Shown here piece by piece: positions 53,385 to 63,863 of a stretch of 64,000 nt of DNA. The notes below the pieces were generated by a model. That model was not told the DNA's origin. It searched no databases and was given only the letters and a program-made list of their open reading frames with translations. The translations under genes were made by a program, and so were the position numbers. Where the stretch lies: contig NC_064034.1 of the NCBI RefSeq assembly GCF_932526225.1, positions 6,868,001-6,932,000 on the forward strand. The letters are read 5' to 3'. The DNA is from Nematostella vectensis (lineage: Eukaryota; Cnidaria; Anthozoa; Actiniaria; Edwardsiidae). Each line of letters starts with the position of its first letter. Within the stretch, counting starts at the first letter, position 1.

Positions 53385-54337
53385 AATGTGACGGCCAATA
53401 CTTATTCGTGACAAGAGTTTTCTCATGCGAATCATAACAACAAAAGGGCTCTCTATTGCTTATCTTTCCCCACACATGCTTTCTTATGTCTGTTATTTGA
53501 ATTCTAAAAGTTAGACAAACAGAAGCATAACGTTAATTCGAACTACTGCATTTTTAAAGATAAATCGGTTCAAATTAATCAATTCTAGAATGCAAATGGC
53601 CACGTCTAGCCAGGCGTCACATAGTGGGCACATTCCGCAACATTCAAATCCCCCGGTTTGAGACTCTCCATAAAAGTAGACAGGTTTGGTCGTCCTATAT
53701 ATAAAATTCTATCAAATGCTATCACTTAGGGGGATGGTCAACAATAATTCCGATTCTCTATTCTTGAGGGGGTTTCATACTAATAGATCATCATATCCCA
53801 TAATAACCGGACTCAAAAGTGGTCACGATATGGATGTGCCCATTAATGTGCTTATAAAATTTATTGTTACGATTATTTATTTTTACAAAGAAGAAATGTT
53901 CTACAAGAAAATCTAGCCTAACCTATTTGGTATGACCTTGGCGCCTTTGATTGCTTGGCTAGTGCCTGGGTAGACATGGCATTTGCTTCCGGCTCGGTCA
54001 TTGTAAACTATGCATGCAATCTACTACGCATAAGCTAATAATCCGGCGTAAAAAAAACACGAATAACAGATAATTCAAAAAGTAAAAATCATCCTAACTT
54101 GCACTTCATTTGAGTATTTTTTTGTCTATTCTTATGCACACAAAAACATGGATTGCTAGAAGATTGAAGCTGCTTGTAACACAAATTTATATGCGTCGCT
54201 ATTTTGTGATATTGCGTCAAATGCATACTAATAACCTTCTAAGGTCTGCACACCATCAACATGCTGTTGAGCATCAAATGCTCTTTTGCTCAAATAACAT
54301 AATAACCTTAACATGATGTAGAGGTATTCGCTCGCTC
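53385..54337 (+). repeat. Segmental repeat, copy B
   Basis: This is a unit of about 950 bp in direct orientation, starting near AATGTGACGGC. It lies upstream of the first exon of the pseudokinase gene. No conserved long open frame is shared among copies. Confidence 0.8.
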
Positions 54338-54950
54338 GCAATGTGACGGCAAATACTTATTCGTGACAAGAATTTTCTCATGCGGATCATAACAACACAA
54401 GGGCACTCTACTGCTTATCTTTCCCCACACATGCTTTCTAATATCTGTTTTTTTTTTATTTCTAAAAGTTAGACAAACAGAAGCATAACGTTAATTCGAA
54501 CTACTGCATTTTTTAAGATAAATCGCTTCAAATTAATCAATTCTAGAATGCAAATGGCCACGTCTAGCCAGGCGTCACAAGTGCAAGAGGGCACATTCCG
54601 CAACATTCAACCCCCCCGGGGTGAGACTCTCCATAAAAGTAGACAGGGTTGGTCGTCCTATATATTAAATTCTATCAAATGCTATCACTTAGGGGGATGG
54701 TCAACAATAATTCCGATTCTGTATCCTTTAGGGGGTTTCATACTAATGGATCATCATATCCCATAACAACCGGACTCAAAAGTCGTCACAATATGGAAGT
54801 GCCCATAAATGTGCTTAAAAAATTTTATTGTTACGATTATTATTATTTTTTTCTTACAAAAATGCTCTACAAGAAAATCTAGGCTAACCTATTTGGTATG
54901 ACTTTGGCGACTTTGATTGCTTGGCTAGTGCCTGGGTAGACATGGCCTTT
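54338..54950 (+). repeat. Segmental repeat, copy C
   Basis: It directly abuts copy B and is truncated after GTGCCTGGGTAGACATGGC. Confidence 0.8.
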
Positions 54951-55002
54951 GTTCAAATGCGCTCCTGGAATTGCGTTGGAGATTAAAAGACATTGCCACG
55001 GC

Positions 55003-56004
55003 TTAACACATTGACTCCTCAACCGGCCTGTACCGGCTTTGGGAAGTACCCACACTCCAAAAAATTAATAAATGCAAAATAAACACAACAAGATGAAGAT
55101 ACTCAGGCATCAGTCTAAGGGATAAATGGTCTTGCAGATATGCATCCAACCAAGGTGTTGGCATCTACTCTTAAGCCAAATAATAGCACAGGTTCTTTGA
55201 CAAATCTCAAATCGAACAAGGAGAGAAAAGCAGAATCACCCCTCTCAATAAAACGCTCAAAATACCACACAAGGGAGATCAGCAAACACAGCTCAAGACA
55301 CAAATAGATACCTTTATTCTGATCTTCCAGGTACATTTCCTTGGCCTCAAAACACAATGTCCATTCCTTGAAGGATTGTACAAAAACGAAAATATATTTA
55401 CGTATTGCAAAGTATTCTGGGAGATGCAGGGAAAAATTCACGAGGGGAGGGCCAGTCAACACTCCTCTCCCAAAGTCAGATGGTTTTTTAGAAGTCTTTT
55501 CACCCCGAAGCCAAACAAATTAATTCCAGGTCATACAGACCCAGAATAGCAGTGTAAACAATTTTGGAATCAATTTGGTTTCAGAAAAGACAGCATTTAG
55601 GAGAGCTGTGGTGTTTCATTAGAAAATTATTTTCTCATCCAGGCAAAGCCAAACAAGAAAAAATCATCATGAATCCACCTTTGCTTGCAAATATCCATAA
55701 GCAAAGCACTCAATTATGCCCCGAAAGACTTCATGATGTCCTGTGACACTCTCCTAATATGCTCATAGCTGTATTTTTGATGAAAAATACAAGCAACCAT
55801 CAACTTGTGCTCGCTTCAGCACAACGACGAGGGATTAAAAGTGGGGACCGCAAAGCACTGTTGGAAAGCTTGGATACCGCTGACTAGGTGCAACTGTGTT
55901 TGACTTTGACGGGCTGTATAAAACTCAGAATAGGGGGGAGGTATCTGTTTTCAGTCTGTTTTTTGTAAATTCAGCTCCAAAAAAGCCAGGAGTCAATAGG
56001 TTAA
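55003..56004 (+). mobile_element. 1 kb TTAA-type MITE, copy 3 (best preserved ends)
   Basis: Exactly flanked by TTAA at 55003-55006 and 56001-56004. Inverted termini are CACATTGACTCCT and AGGAGTCAATAGG. It is the same element as at 1212 and 36251. Confidence 0.8.
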
Positions 56005-56915
56005 AGAAAATATAGGGCGGGCACTGCAACGAACCTATTGGTTATTTCCTTATAATTTTTTTAATGTTTTCTTTTTTTTTTGGGGGGGGGGGGAGGGGAA
56101 CGTGCCCCCTTCCTACGGCCCTGTATCTAAAATCCTTTGACATTGATTGAATTTGGTATATGCTAAAGATAAAGATTCGACACTATTCGTTCCTGGTCGC
56201 GATTGCTTCCTCGAGAACATGCGGGCGGGCGTTTTTTTATTTTCTTCTTATCTCAAGTTATTAGGCGTGGAGAAAACTGATTAACCCAATCAGATGTATT
56301 GCGACATTTTTTAGTGCAGTGAAAGGGTTTCCCGAGCTCAACTTTCGATGTTTGGCGAAGTTGGAAGTCTATGTTTTGCCAAACTCATAATTCTAGAGGA
56401 GAAATCCTCGATCCGCACCCTCTTGCCATACTTACTCGGAGCGTTGGGACTGAGAATTGTTCGCAGCAGAAGTCCCAGTAAACTTTTAAAGATCACGCTC
56501 AAGTCTATAGAATGGCAATTACATTTAAGCGGAGCCAGCGCGGCCGCAGGCCGCGTGCGGAGCTCCATAGGTATAGAAATATGGTATAACAATGCGACTT
56601 GGTTTTTGTGGTCATCGCTCGGGTACCCTGTGTGTCACAACAGTAAATCATGCAACTCCCAGGCCCCACTCGGCCCAACTAGAAAGGAGTCATCGTCAAG
56701 TGACACGTCAATCACGATGACGTCATGAGGATGTTAACTCAATCACCAAACTGGGCATAACCGGTTTATAACCAGTCTAACTGGAAATAACATTTTTTAC
56801 CACCGCCCCCAAACTTCCGTACTTATGCTTCAAAGTTCTTTTATGAACAACGCAAACCCGCAAAGCGAAACAAGAAATTGAATATTGAGAAGTTTTTTTT
56901 ATTTCCACTGTGACC
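56005..56915. other. Intergenic, dispersed-repeat-like sequence
   Basis: Contains a poly-G tract (about 56080-56095). Sequence at 56588-56690 is shared in inverse orientation with GNL3 intron 17. Open frames on both strands of 56340-56730 overlap each other and have no family support. Confidence 0.4.
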
Positions 56916-57664
56916 ATGGACTACCTTTCACGTGGTGATAAAAGAGGTAAGTGCACAACTATTATAGTTTTATGTTTACATCCAGTAGGTATTATGTTAA
57001 AAAAAACCTTTTTAAGTATATGTTAGAAAGGTTTTTTTATGGATTTATTATCAGACGATACTAGCATTTTATTTTTAAGAATAAAATACTTCTATTGTAC
57101 AGAGAAGAATTTGTGTGTACAATGGTTTTGTTAAAACTCGCGCCCAAAAACAAGATGGCGGTAGTCTTGCGCGCGCTTGTGTTTACTTTTTAGGTATATT
57201 TTATACCATTGGGCTAATTTTCAGATCATGTCATCTCGTTTCGATCTATAATAGTCGAAGAAGAACCAAGAAGAGGGGAGTAGGAGCGAAATAATGAGGA
57301 GGAGAGGTCACGCAGACCACGAGTGTTGACAGAAGAACAAAGAGCTCGGCAAAGACAGCGTGACCTTGTACTCACCGAGGAGCAAAGAGTGCGAAAAAGA
57401 CAGAGGAGCTCCGAGTACAGGTTAAGTGGTGAGCAAAGAGTCCGGAAAGAGCAAAAGGACTCGGAGTACGAACTAGATGACGAGCAGAGAGCTCGTAAGA
57501 AGCAGAGAAACTTAGCAGCAACACTCAACGCCCAGCGTGCAATGATGGCAGAAGACAGCTTGTTTGCTCAAAGGCAAAGAGAAAGGGCTCGTGAGCGACA
57601 GAGGGCATCTAGACTCATTAGAAAACAACAGAGGCAGCCCTCCACTACTACCGCTTTTTTTTTG
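56916..57664 (+). pseudogene. Fragment of an Arg/Gln-rich repeat protein, probably transposon-derived
   Basis: Possible exons are 56916-56946 (MDYLSRGDKR) and 57225-57664. The second encodes four or five diverged repeats of about 16 residues (LTEEQRARQRQRDLV, LSGEQRVRKEQKDSEY, LDDEQRARKKQRNLA). A TAG at 57281-57283 breaks the frame that joins the exons. Such repeats occur at the front of Helitron/PIF1-type and other transposon proteins. The following sequence is a dispersed repeat also present in GNL3 intron 17. YY1-like AAGATGGCGG lies upstream at 57153. Confidence 0.35.
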
Positions 57665-57674
57665 GTGAGTTTTC

Positions 57675-58085
57675 TTTGAGTAATATATAGATTTAGGCAC
57701 TGCCTAAAAGCTGAGCCAGCATTGAACACCTTTTGTATTGACTGATCGAAGTATTTTTGGGGGATCTAGGATCCTGCTCTTTACTGAAATTTATTGGACC
57801 AACCAAATTGATCCAGGCCTTATTCAATAATTTAAATTATGCAGTACATCAAAGTGTGTTTGTATGCAGTACAAACACAATTCCTGGTGTAAATATGACT
57901 GTCAAAGTTGTCAAGAGTCTAATGGTAAATTCTTATTTCCCCACCATAGAAGTTCCATTATGAATATTCTTATAATCAAAACAATACTCTGACAAGCTTT
58001 GCCCTTGTGCAGAATATGTCATGGATGCAACAGCATTTCAAAGATTCCAAATAATATATTTAGACTGTTTAAATGCCATACTGTA
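57675..58085 (+). repeat. Dispersed repeat shared with GNL3 intron 17
   Basis: GAGTAATATATAGATTTAG..CACTGCCTAAAAGC..GAGCCAGCAT and CAACAGCATTTCAAAGATT match 9505-9910 in the same order. Confidence 0.65.
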
Positions 58086-58251
58086 ATTCGAAGGTATCAA
58101 TTTAGTGGAGTAGTAGGATTTTGGCGCAGCTGGCACAAGTTTTTCATCATCCCAAATTTCATTCCAAAATGGCGCAAAAGTCTCCGCCAAGCCTCGCGAC
58201 CTGCACATGTGCGAGTTTGCCCAAGACTCCTTGCACACACGAACACGACCA

Positions 58252-58650
58252 CACCCACCTGTCAATCACTTTGTCACGTGATGGCCACGCCCACCTGTCA
58301 ATCACTTTGTCACGTGACGGACACGCCCACCTGTCAATCACTTTGTCAAAAAACCTGTCAATCACTTTGTCACGTGATGGCCACGCCCACTTGTCAATCA
58401 CTTTGTCACGTGACGGACACGCCCACCTGTCAATCACTTTGTCAAAAAACCTGTCAATCACTTTGTCACGTGACGGACACGCCCACCTGTCAATCACTTT
58501 GTCACGTGACGGACACGCCCACCTGTCAATCACTTTGTCAAAAAACCTGTCAATCATTTTGTCGAAAACCTGTCAATCATTTTGTCACGTGATAGCCACG
58601 CCTACTTGTCAATCATTTTGTCACGTGATAGCCACGCCCATTTGATCGTC
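58252..58650 (+). repeat. Minisatellite of CCACGCCCACCTGTCAATCA units
   Basis: About a dozen units of two alternating types: a 38 bp type with CACGTGAYGG and a 24 bp type with CAAAAAACCTGTCAATCACT. It reads open in several frames on both strands, but no gene is supported. Confidence 0.85.
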
Positions 58651-59022
58651 GAAAATGGCTTGATGAGTTCGGTCGGTTAGGTGGAGGGGTGTGGGCCGGG
58701 GTTTACACTTCCGAGCTAATTTGACCAGAGAGAGATGTCCCTCCCAGAGGTCCTCATACCAGCCCTAGGTTACCATGGAGATGAAAATGATTCTTGTGAG
58801 AGACTCTCTGGGGGAACCCCCCCCCCCTCACGTGACTGTGGGGGTGAGAAATAAGAGATTGAGTTTTTGACGGTGTCCCTGTGGGAGGCCCCAGCTAGGA
58901 GTATGAAAAGTGAGGGTGAATTTTTTTCATACCACGCCACGTCTCAGGTCCTAGACTACCATGGAGATGAAAATGGCTCCTGTGGTGGGTTGATGGAACT
59001 CCTGCGGAGGAGGTTGTGAAGG
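58651..59022 (+). other. Leader region of the polymerase gene with a duplicated segment
   Basis: CTA(G/C)..TACCATGGAGATGAAAATG occurs at about 58765 and 58955. No exon could be defined; the polymerase ATG follows directly. Confidence 0.4.
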
Positions 59023-62000
59023 ATGGGGGTGAGTCCTCTTTACACCACTGAGAAGCGTCTCAATGTTCTACCAACACAGACTGGTGAAGACGTGTCGGAG
59101 TTGTCCCACCAGACCCCCAATGAGATTCTGGAATCTTGGTTTAAAGACATAACTGGTTTGATAGAAATGGAAAACCAAACGGTGAGACAGTTGAAGGATC
59201 TGAAGGTGAAAGATCTGAAAGCCCTCGCCAAGGAGCGGGGTATCCCAAGATATTACTGGATGCGGAGAGACGAGCTCGTCGGGGCGCTGACCAGCACGTC
59301 ACCACCACCACCACCCCGGCGGGTCCCTTTACCCAAACTTCTCAAAGGGCTACCACGTCCGCCTGATATTATCCCATCCAACACGTCGGAGAGTATTCTC
59401 GACGGCCCGATACCTGAGATTGATGTCCCCATTCTCAAACCCTCCAAACCCACACGGAGTTCCCACGTCCAATCACTTAAGCATTTTGCAAACAGGACAG
59501 TCAACTCGATCAAGAGCGAGTTAGATGAGTTTGCGGATTGGATACTATCTTATGTCCCTGAGCCCATCAAAAAGACCGCCAAAGAGGCTGTAGATAAACG
59601 GGTCAAACGTCTGAAGGAGAGGATTAAGCGTTTACACGGGGAAGCGGAAGATCGCTTCACACCCAAGGAGCAAAAGGCGGCGTTGAAGGGATATCTTAAG
59701 ACTTATGGGATAGCCGGACAGGAGGGTTACGGTCCCAAGGAGTTTATCACCAAGATCAGACCAAAGGTTATCAAACTCGTCAATGACCGAAAGAAGCCCA
59801 TCAAGGTCAAGTTTGTCTTTACCTGCAGGTATATAAAAGAAGATCTGGCTACAGGTCAGATTGAGGAGGAGCTGGGATATCATCATACAGAAAAGCCTGA
59901 GATCGTGACGGAGTCGACTGATTTCTCTGATTTGTTTAATGTAATGACGAATCCTTTGATCGGATTAGTCGAAAAGTTCCAGAAGCAAGGCTCTGGGTGG
60001 CAGTTTGATCGGGTGGAGTACTTTGATATTAACATTGATCCCTTTGATCCTCTCTCCGGGAGCTCGTATGTTGAACTACCAAAGGAGTTAGCGGTAAAGA
60101 AGGCGATTATCAATGTGAGGAATGAGAATGATCACAAGTGTTTCAAGTGGGCGGTAACCTCCGCCGTGTACCCCAAGAGGGATAACCCTCAAAGACTCAG
60201 TAGAAAGATGATGGAGAACTCTGAGAGATTCGACTGGTCGGGGATAGAGTTCCCCGTCTCGTTGAGACAGATCGACAAGTTTGAGAGACAGAACCCACAT
60301 ACAGTCAATGTGTTTACGTATGAGGAGAAGAAAATATGTCCATTGAGGATCAGTGGGAAGGATCCATTCAATGCAATCAATCTACTTCTCATCTCAAACG
60401 GCGAGACGAGTCATTACTGCTGGATAAAGGACGTGATGTCGTTAGTGTCTAGTCAAATTGATAAGTATCACCATACCCGATTCCTATGTTTTAGGTGTCT
60501 AAACTCGTTTCGGTGTGAAATGGCGTTGGAGAAACATTACGAGTACTGCTCAAAGAACGAGTCGGTCAGGATAGAGATGCCGATGGATAAAGACGGTAAG
60601 CCCCTTTACACTAGATTCGTGAACTTTAACAGAAAAATGCGGGTTCCCTTTGTCGTCTACGCAGACTTTGAGAGCTTCACAGAGAATATAGACACTTGCT
60701 CCCCAGATGAGAGCAGGAGTTTCACTAAACAATATCAGAAACACAAACCGTCAGGCTTCTGCTATCTCATCAAATGCATTGATGACGGTGTGTTTTCACC
60801 CAAGCTGGTTCAGAGGACGGTCCAAGGGTCTGCCGAGGATGTCGCGCAGCTGTTTGTGGAGTCTCTCGAGTCAGACATCAAGGAGATTTACAATAAGTTC
60901 AAGTTCCCCAAGGAGGTGGAGATGACGCGGGAGGATGAGATGAACTATGACAATGTCACTCATTGCCACATCTGTGAGGGTGAGTTAGGAGAGGACAAGG
61001 TTTTGGACCATTGCCACCTCACCGGGAAGTACAGAGGTGCTGCTCACAACGAATGCAACCTTCGATTTAGAGCTCCAAAGTTCTTTCCTGTTCTCTTTCA
61101 TAACCTCTCCGGGTATGATTCACACTTGTTTGTCAAGAATCTTGGTACGTCGGAGGGTAAAATAAACTGCATACCTAATAACGAGGAGAAGTATATCTCT
61201 TTCACAAAACAGGTTGTGGTCGACAGGTTTACGAACAAAGAGGGCAAACAGGTTGACGTTAAGCGTGATATCAGGTTTATCGACAGTTTCAAGTTCATGT
61301 CCGCTAGCCTCGACAGTCTAGTGAAGAATTTACCGAGAGAGTCTTTCAAGAACCTCACGACTTACTATGAGGGAGAACAGTTACAGCTGTTGTTGAGGAA
61401 GGGCGTCTTCCCATACGACTGGTTCTGTAACTTTGATCAACTAGACGCTATCCAACTTCCGCCTAAAGAAGCGTTTTACTCGACTCTCAACGATACGGAC
61501 ATATCGGAGGAAGATTACCAACACGCGCAAAAAGTGTGGGAAACCTTCAAGATGAGCACCATGAGGGATTACCACGATCTCTATCTTGAGTCGGACGTGC
61601 TCCTGTTGGCAGACGTTTTCGAGAACTTTAGAGATGTCTGTCTCGAGAACTATGGCCTGGACCCAGCCTGGTACTACACAGCACCCGGACTGGCTTGGGA
61701 TGCAGCCCTAAAGATCACAAGGGTAGAGTTGGAGTTGCTGACCGATTGCGATATGTTACTCATGTTTGAGGAGGGTATTCGCGGAGGTGTCTCCATGATA
61801 TCCACCAGACATAGTAAGGCAAACAACCCCTACATGAGAGAGTACGATCCCAACCTACCGACAAAGTACATTACCTACCTGGATGCAAACAACTTGTACG
61901 GCTGGGCGATGAGTAAACCTCTGCCCACTCACGGGTTCAGATGGATGACGGACCAAGAGCTGAAGGAGTGGGGACGTCACCCATGCGTCGTGGAGGTTGA

Positions 62001-63066
62001 CATGGTGTATCCACATCACCTTCATGATTCACATGATGACTACCCGTTAGCTCCAGAGAGCATCAAGATTAACAAGGTAGGCAAGTTGATCCCAAACCTT
62101 AACAACAAAACAAAGTACGTCGTCCACCATGAGACTCTGAAACTTTATGAAAGTCTTGGGTTAAAAGTCACGAAGGTTCATAGGGGTATCACCTTTGAGG
62201 AGTCTGGATGGTTGAAGACCTACATTGACCTAAACACGAGCCTCAGAGCAAAAGCGACAAACGATTTCGAGAAAGATTTTTTCAAGTTAATGAACAACTC
62301 TGTTTTCGGGAAAACCATGGAGAACATTAGAAACAGGGTGGACATCCGGCTGATCACAAACGAGAAACAGGCTAGGAAACTAATATCAAAGCCTAATTAC
62401 AAGCATCGTACCATCTTTTGTGAAAACCTTGCGGCTATCCACATGAGGAAGACGAGACTGGTTTTCAACAAGCCCGTCTACTTGGGTATGTGTATCCTGG
62501 ATCTGAGTAAGAATCTCATGTATGATTTTCACTACGGTTACGTTAAACCAAAGTATGGTGACAAGGCAAAGTTGCTGTTTACAGACACGGATAGTCTGAT
62601 GTACGAGATAGAGACGGAGGATTTTTACAAGGACATTAGCGGTGATGTGAGATCCATGTTTGACACAAGCAACTATCCAAGGAATCACCCGTCTGGCATC
62701 GAGTCAGGGTTGAACAAGAAGATCATTGGCATGTTCAAGGATGAGACTGGAGGTCTACAAATCACAGAGTTCGTCGGGCTGAGAGCTAAACTCTACTCGT
62801 ACAGGATGGACGGTGGTGGAGAAGCGAAGAAATGCAAGGGTGTCAAGAGGGCAGTCGTAAAGAAAACCATCAGTCTCGATAATTACAAGGATTGCTTGTT
62901 TGGTAAGGAGCCTCAGATGAGGATGATGAATGTCATCAGGAGTCATGGACACAATGTCTACACCGAGACGGTGAACAAGAGGGCGCTATCTCACGAGGAC
63001 GACAAGAGAATCATCTGTGACGATGGTATTCACACCCACGCTCACGGTTATCTCGGGAGTGTCTGA
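59023..63066 (+). CDS. Polinton/adintovirus-type family B DNA polymerase
   Basis: One uninterrupted frame of 1347 codons, starting at ATG 59023. The N-terminal part has an ESWFKD module (residues about 35-50), a SAP/Rho-N-like segment LKVKDLKALAKERG (about 62-90) and a proline-rich linker. Domains then follow the protein-primed DNA_pol_B_2 layout: a C2H2-like finger (about 487-510); 3'-5' exonuclease motifs YADFES (about 545), NLSGYD (about 695) and YLESDVLL (about 853); an HNH/endonuclease VII-like CxxC...HCHLTG insert (about 648-680) between exo motifs; polymerase motif A LDANNLYG (about 953), motif B NNSVFGKT (about 1090), motif C TDTDSLM (about 1186) and a KxKG-like motif (about 1270). 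Motifs look intact. This family replicates Maverick/Polinton elements and related adintoviruses integrated in animal genomes. Integrase, ATPase and capsid genes are not in the window, so the full element is not proven. Confidence 0.92.
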   Translation: MGVSPLYTTEKRLNVLPTQTGEDVSELSHQTPNEILESWFKDITGLIEMENQTVRQLKDLKVKDLKALAKERGIPRYYWMRRDELVGALTSTSPPPPPRRVPLPKLLKGLPRPPDIIPSNTSESILDGPIPEIDVPILKPSKPTRSSHVQSLKHFANRTVNSIKSELDEFADWILSYVPEPIKKTAKEAVDKRVKRLKERIKRLHGEAEDRFTPKEQKAALKGYLKTYGIAGQEGYGPKEFITKIRPKVIKLVNDRKKPIKVKFVFTCRYIKEDLATGQIEEELGYHHTEKPEIVTESTDFSDLFNVMTNPLIGLVEKFQKQGSGWQFDRVEYFDINIDPFDPLSGSSYVELPKELAVKKAIINVRNENDHKCFKWAVTSAVYPKRDNPQRLSRKMMENSERFDWSGIEFPVSLRQIDKFERQNPHTVNVFTYEEKKICPLRISGKDPFNAINLLLISNGETSHYCWIKDVMSLVSSQIDKYHHTRFLCFRCLNSFRCEMALEKHYEYCSKNESVRIEMPMDKDGKPLYTRFVNFNRKMRVPFVVYADFESFTENIDTCSPDESRSFTKQYQKHKPSGFCYLIKCIDDGVFSPKLVQRTVQGSAEDVAQLFVESLESDIKEIYNKFKFPKEVEMTREDEMNYDNVTHCHICEGELGEDKVLDHCHLTGKYRGAAHNECNLRFRAPKFFPVLFHNLSGYDSHLFVKNLGTSEGKINCIPNNEEKYISFTKQVVVDRFTNKEGKQVDVKRDIRFIDSFKFMSASLDSLVKNLPRESFKNLTTYYEGEQLQLLLRKGVFPYDWFCNFDQLDAIQLPPKEAFYSTLNDTDISEEDYQHAQKVWETFKMSTMRDYHDLYLESDVLLLADVFENFRDVCLENYGLDPAWYYTAPGLAWDAALKITRVELELLTDCDMLLMFEEGIRGGVSMISTRHSKANNPYMREYDPNLPTKYITYLDANNLYGWAMSKPLPTHGFRWMTDQELKEWGRHPCVVEVDMVYPHHLHDSHDDYPLAPESIKINKVGKLIPNLNNKTKYVVHHETLKLYESLGLKVTKVHRGITFEESGWLKTYIDLNTSLRAKATNDFEKDFFKLMNNSVFGKTMENIRNRVDIRLITNEKQARKLISKPNYKHRTIFCENLAAIHMRKTRLVFNKPVYLGMCILDLSKNLMYDFHYGYVKPKYGDKAKLLFTDTDSLMYEIETEDFYKDISGDVRSMFDTSNYPRNHPSGIESGLNKKIIGMFKDETGGLQITEFVGLRAKLYSYRMDGGGEAKKCKGVKRAVVKKTISLDNYKDCLFGKEPQMRMMNVIRSHGHNVYTETVNKRALSHEDDKRIICDDGIHTHAHGYLGSV

Positions 63067-63239
63067 GACAACCAACAGAGTGTGCTGACGAGAAAGTACG
63101 AGTCTACTTAAATCCTACGAAGCATACTTTTAAAACACTTTAGTGTTATGTTGGAGGAGAGTGCACTAAAATCAAAGAAGTATCGGGGAGAAATAAGTAG
63201 GATCTTGAGCATAACCAAGATAGATATTGAGTACACCTT

Positions 63240-63435
63240 AACAGAATCCTGAACACAACCTAGCAAGCTCTTGAGTACAACTGAGCAGACTCTTGAGTAC
63301 AACTGAGCAAGCTCTTGAGCACACTTGAGCACACCTGAGCAGACTCTTGAGTACAACTAAGCAAGCTCTTGAACACACCTGAGCAAGCTCTTGAGCACAC
63401 CTGAGTAGGCTCTTTGGCATAACTAGGGAGGTTCT
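63240..63435. repeat. Tandem repeat, about 22 bp unit, between the convergent viral-type genes
   Basis: About nine copies of GAGCAAGCTCTTGAGCACACCT with variants. It separates the 3' ends of the polymerase and the Cys/His-repeat gene. Confidence 0.8.
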
Positions 63436-63503
63436 TGAGAGTAACGTCAGGCAAGTCGATGTTTTGTAACGTAGGACGTGTTACAAAACTGGGTGGGTCA
63501 ACG

Positions 63504-63863
63504 TCAATTCACGATGCACATCTTGCAACGGCCCTTTCGTTCGCCGTGCCCGCATATTTGAGACCCTCCACATGGTTTACAGAATTGTCTCTGTCTGTTG
63601 TGCTCACATATCCGAGATCCCCCACACAGCCTGCAAATAGACTTGTGCTTGCCGTGCTCACATATCCCTCCCCCTTTACAGTCTTTGCAAACGTATCTTG
63701 TCCGTCCATGCTCACAGACACTACCACCGCCGCACTCTCTGCATCGCGTCTTTCTTTTATTATGATGACATATCAGGTTACCCCGGCAGTCTCGTTTCAC
63801 GGGGAGTGTCATCAGATCACCCACGGTAAGGTACTCTGACCGATCTGCTGTTTGTTCCCTCAT
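63504..63863 (-). CDS. Cys/His-repeat (zinc-ribbon-like) protein of the viral-type element
   Basis: Open frame of 119 codons. After a short N-terminal part come five repeats of about 19 residues of the type CxHxxxRxxCxxCGGxxI (for example ICEHGKHKSICRLCGG). Such repeats occur in large DNA virus and transposon proteins, where they probably bind zinc. It is convergent with the polymerase. The ATG overlaps the stop of the upstream frame as ATGA (63860-63863), and the upstream frame carries the polymerase-like ESWSKD module, so the two pieces may form one protein through a -1 shift or a mutation. Confidence 0.65.
   Translation of the reverse strand: MREQTADRSEYLTVGDLMTLPVKRDCRGNLICHHNKRKTRCRECGGGSVCEHGRTRYVCKDCKGGGICEHGKHKSICRLCGGSRICEHNRQRQFCKPCGGSQICGHGERKGRCKMCIVN

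Noticed and set aside
56338-56728. Overlapping 84- and 126-codon frames on opposite strands
   Set aside because: They overlap each other, have no domain, and part of the DNA is a dispersed repeat shared with GNL3 intron 17.
58121-58645. Frames of 130-197 codons on both strands reading ITLSRDGHAHLS or DKVIDRWACPSR
   Set aside because: Minisatellite translation; open in several frames without codon or family support.
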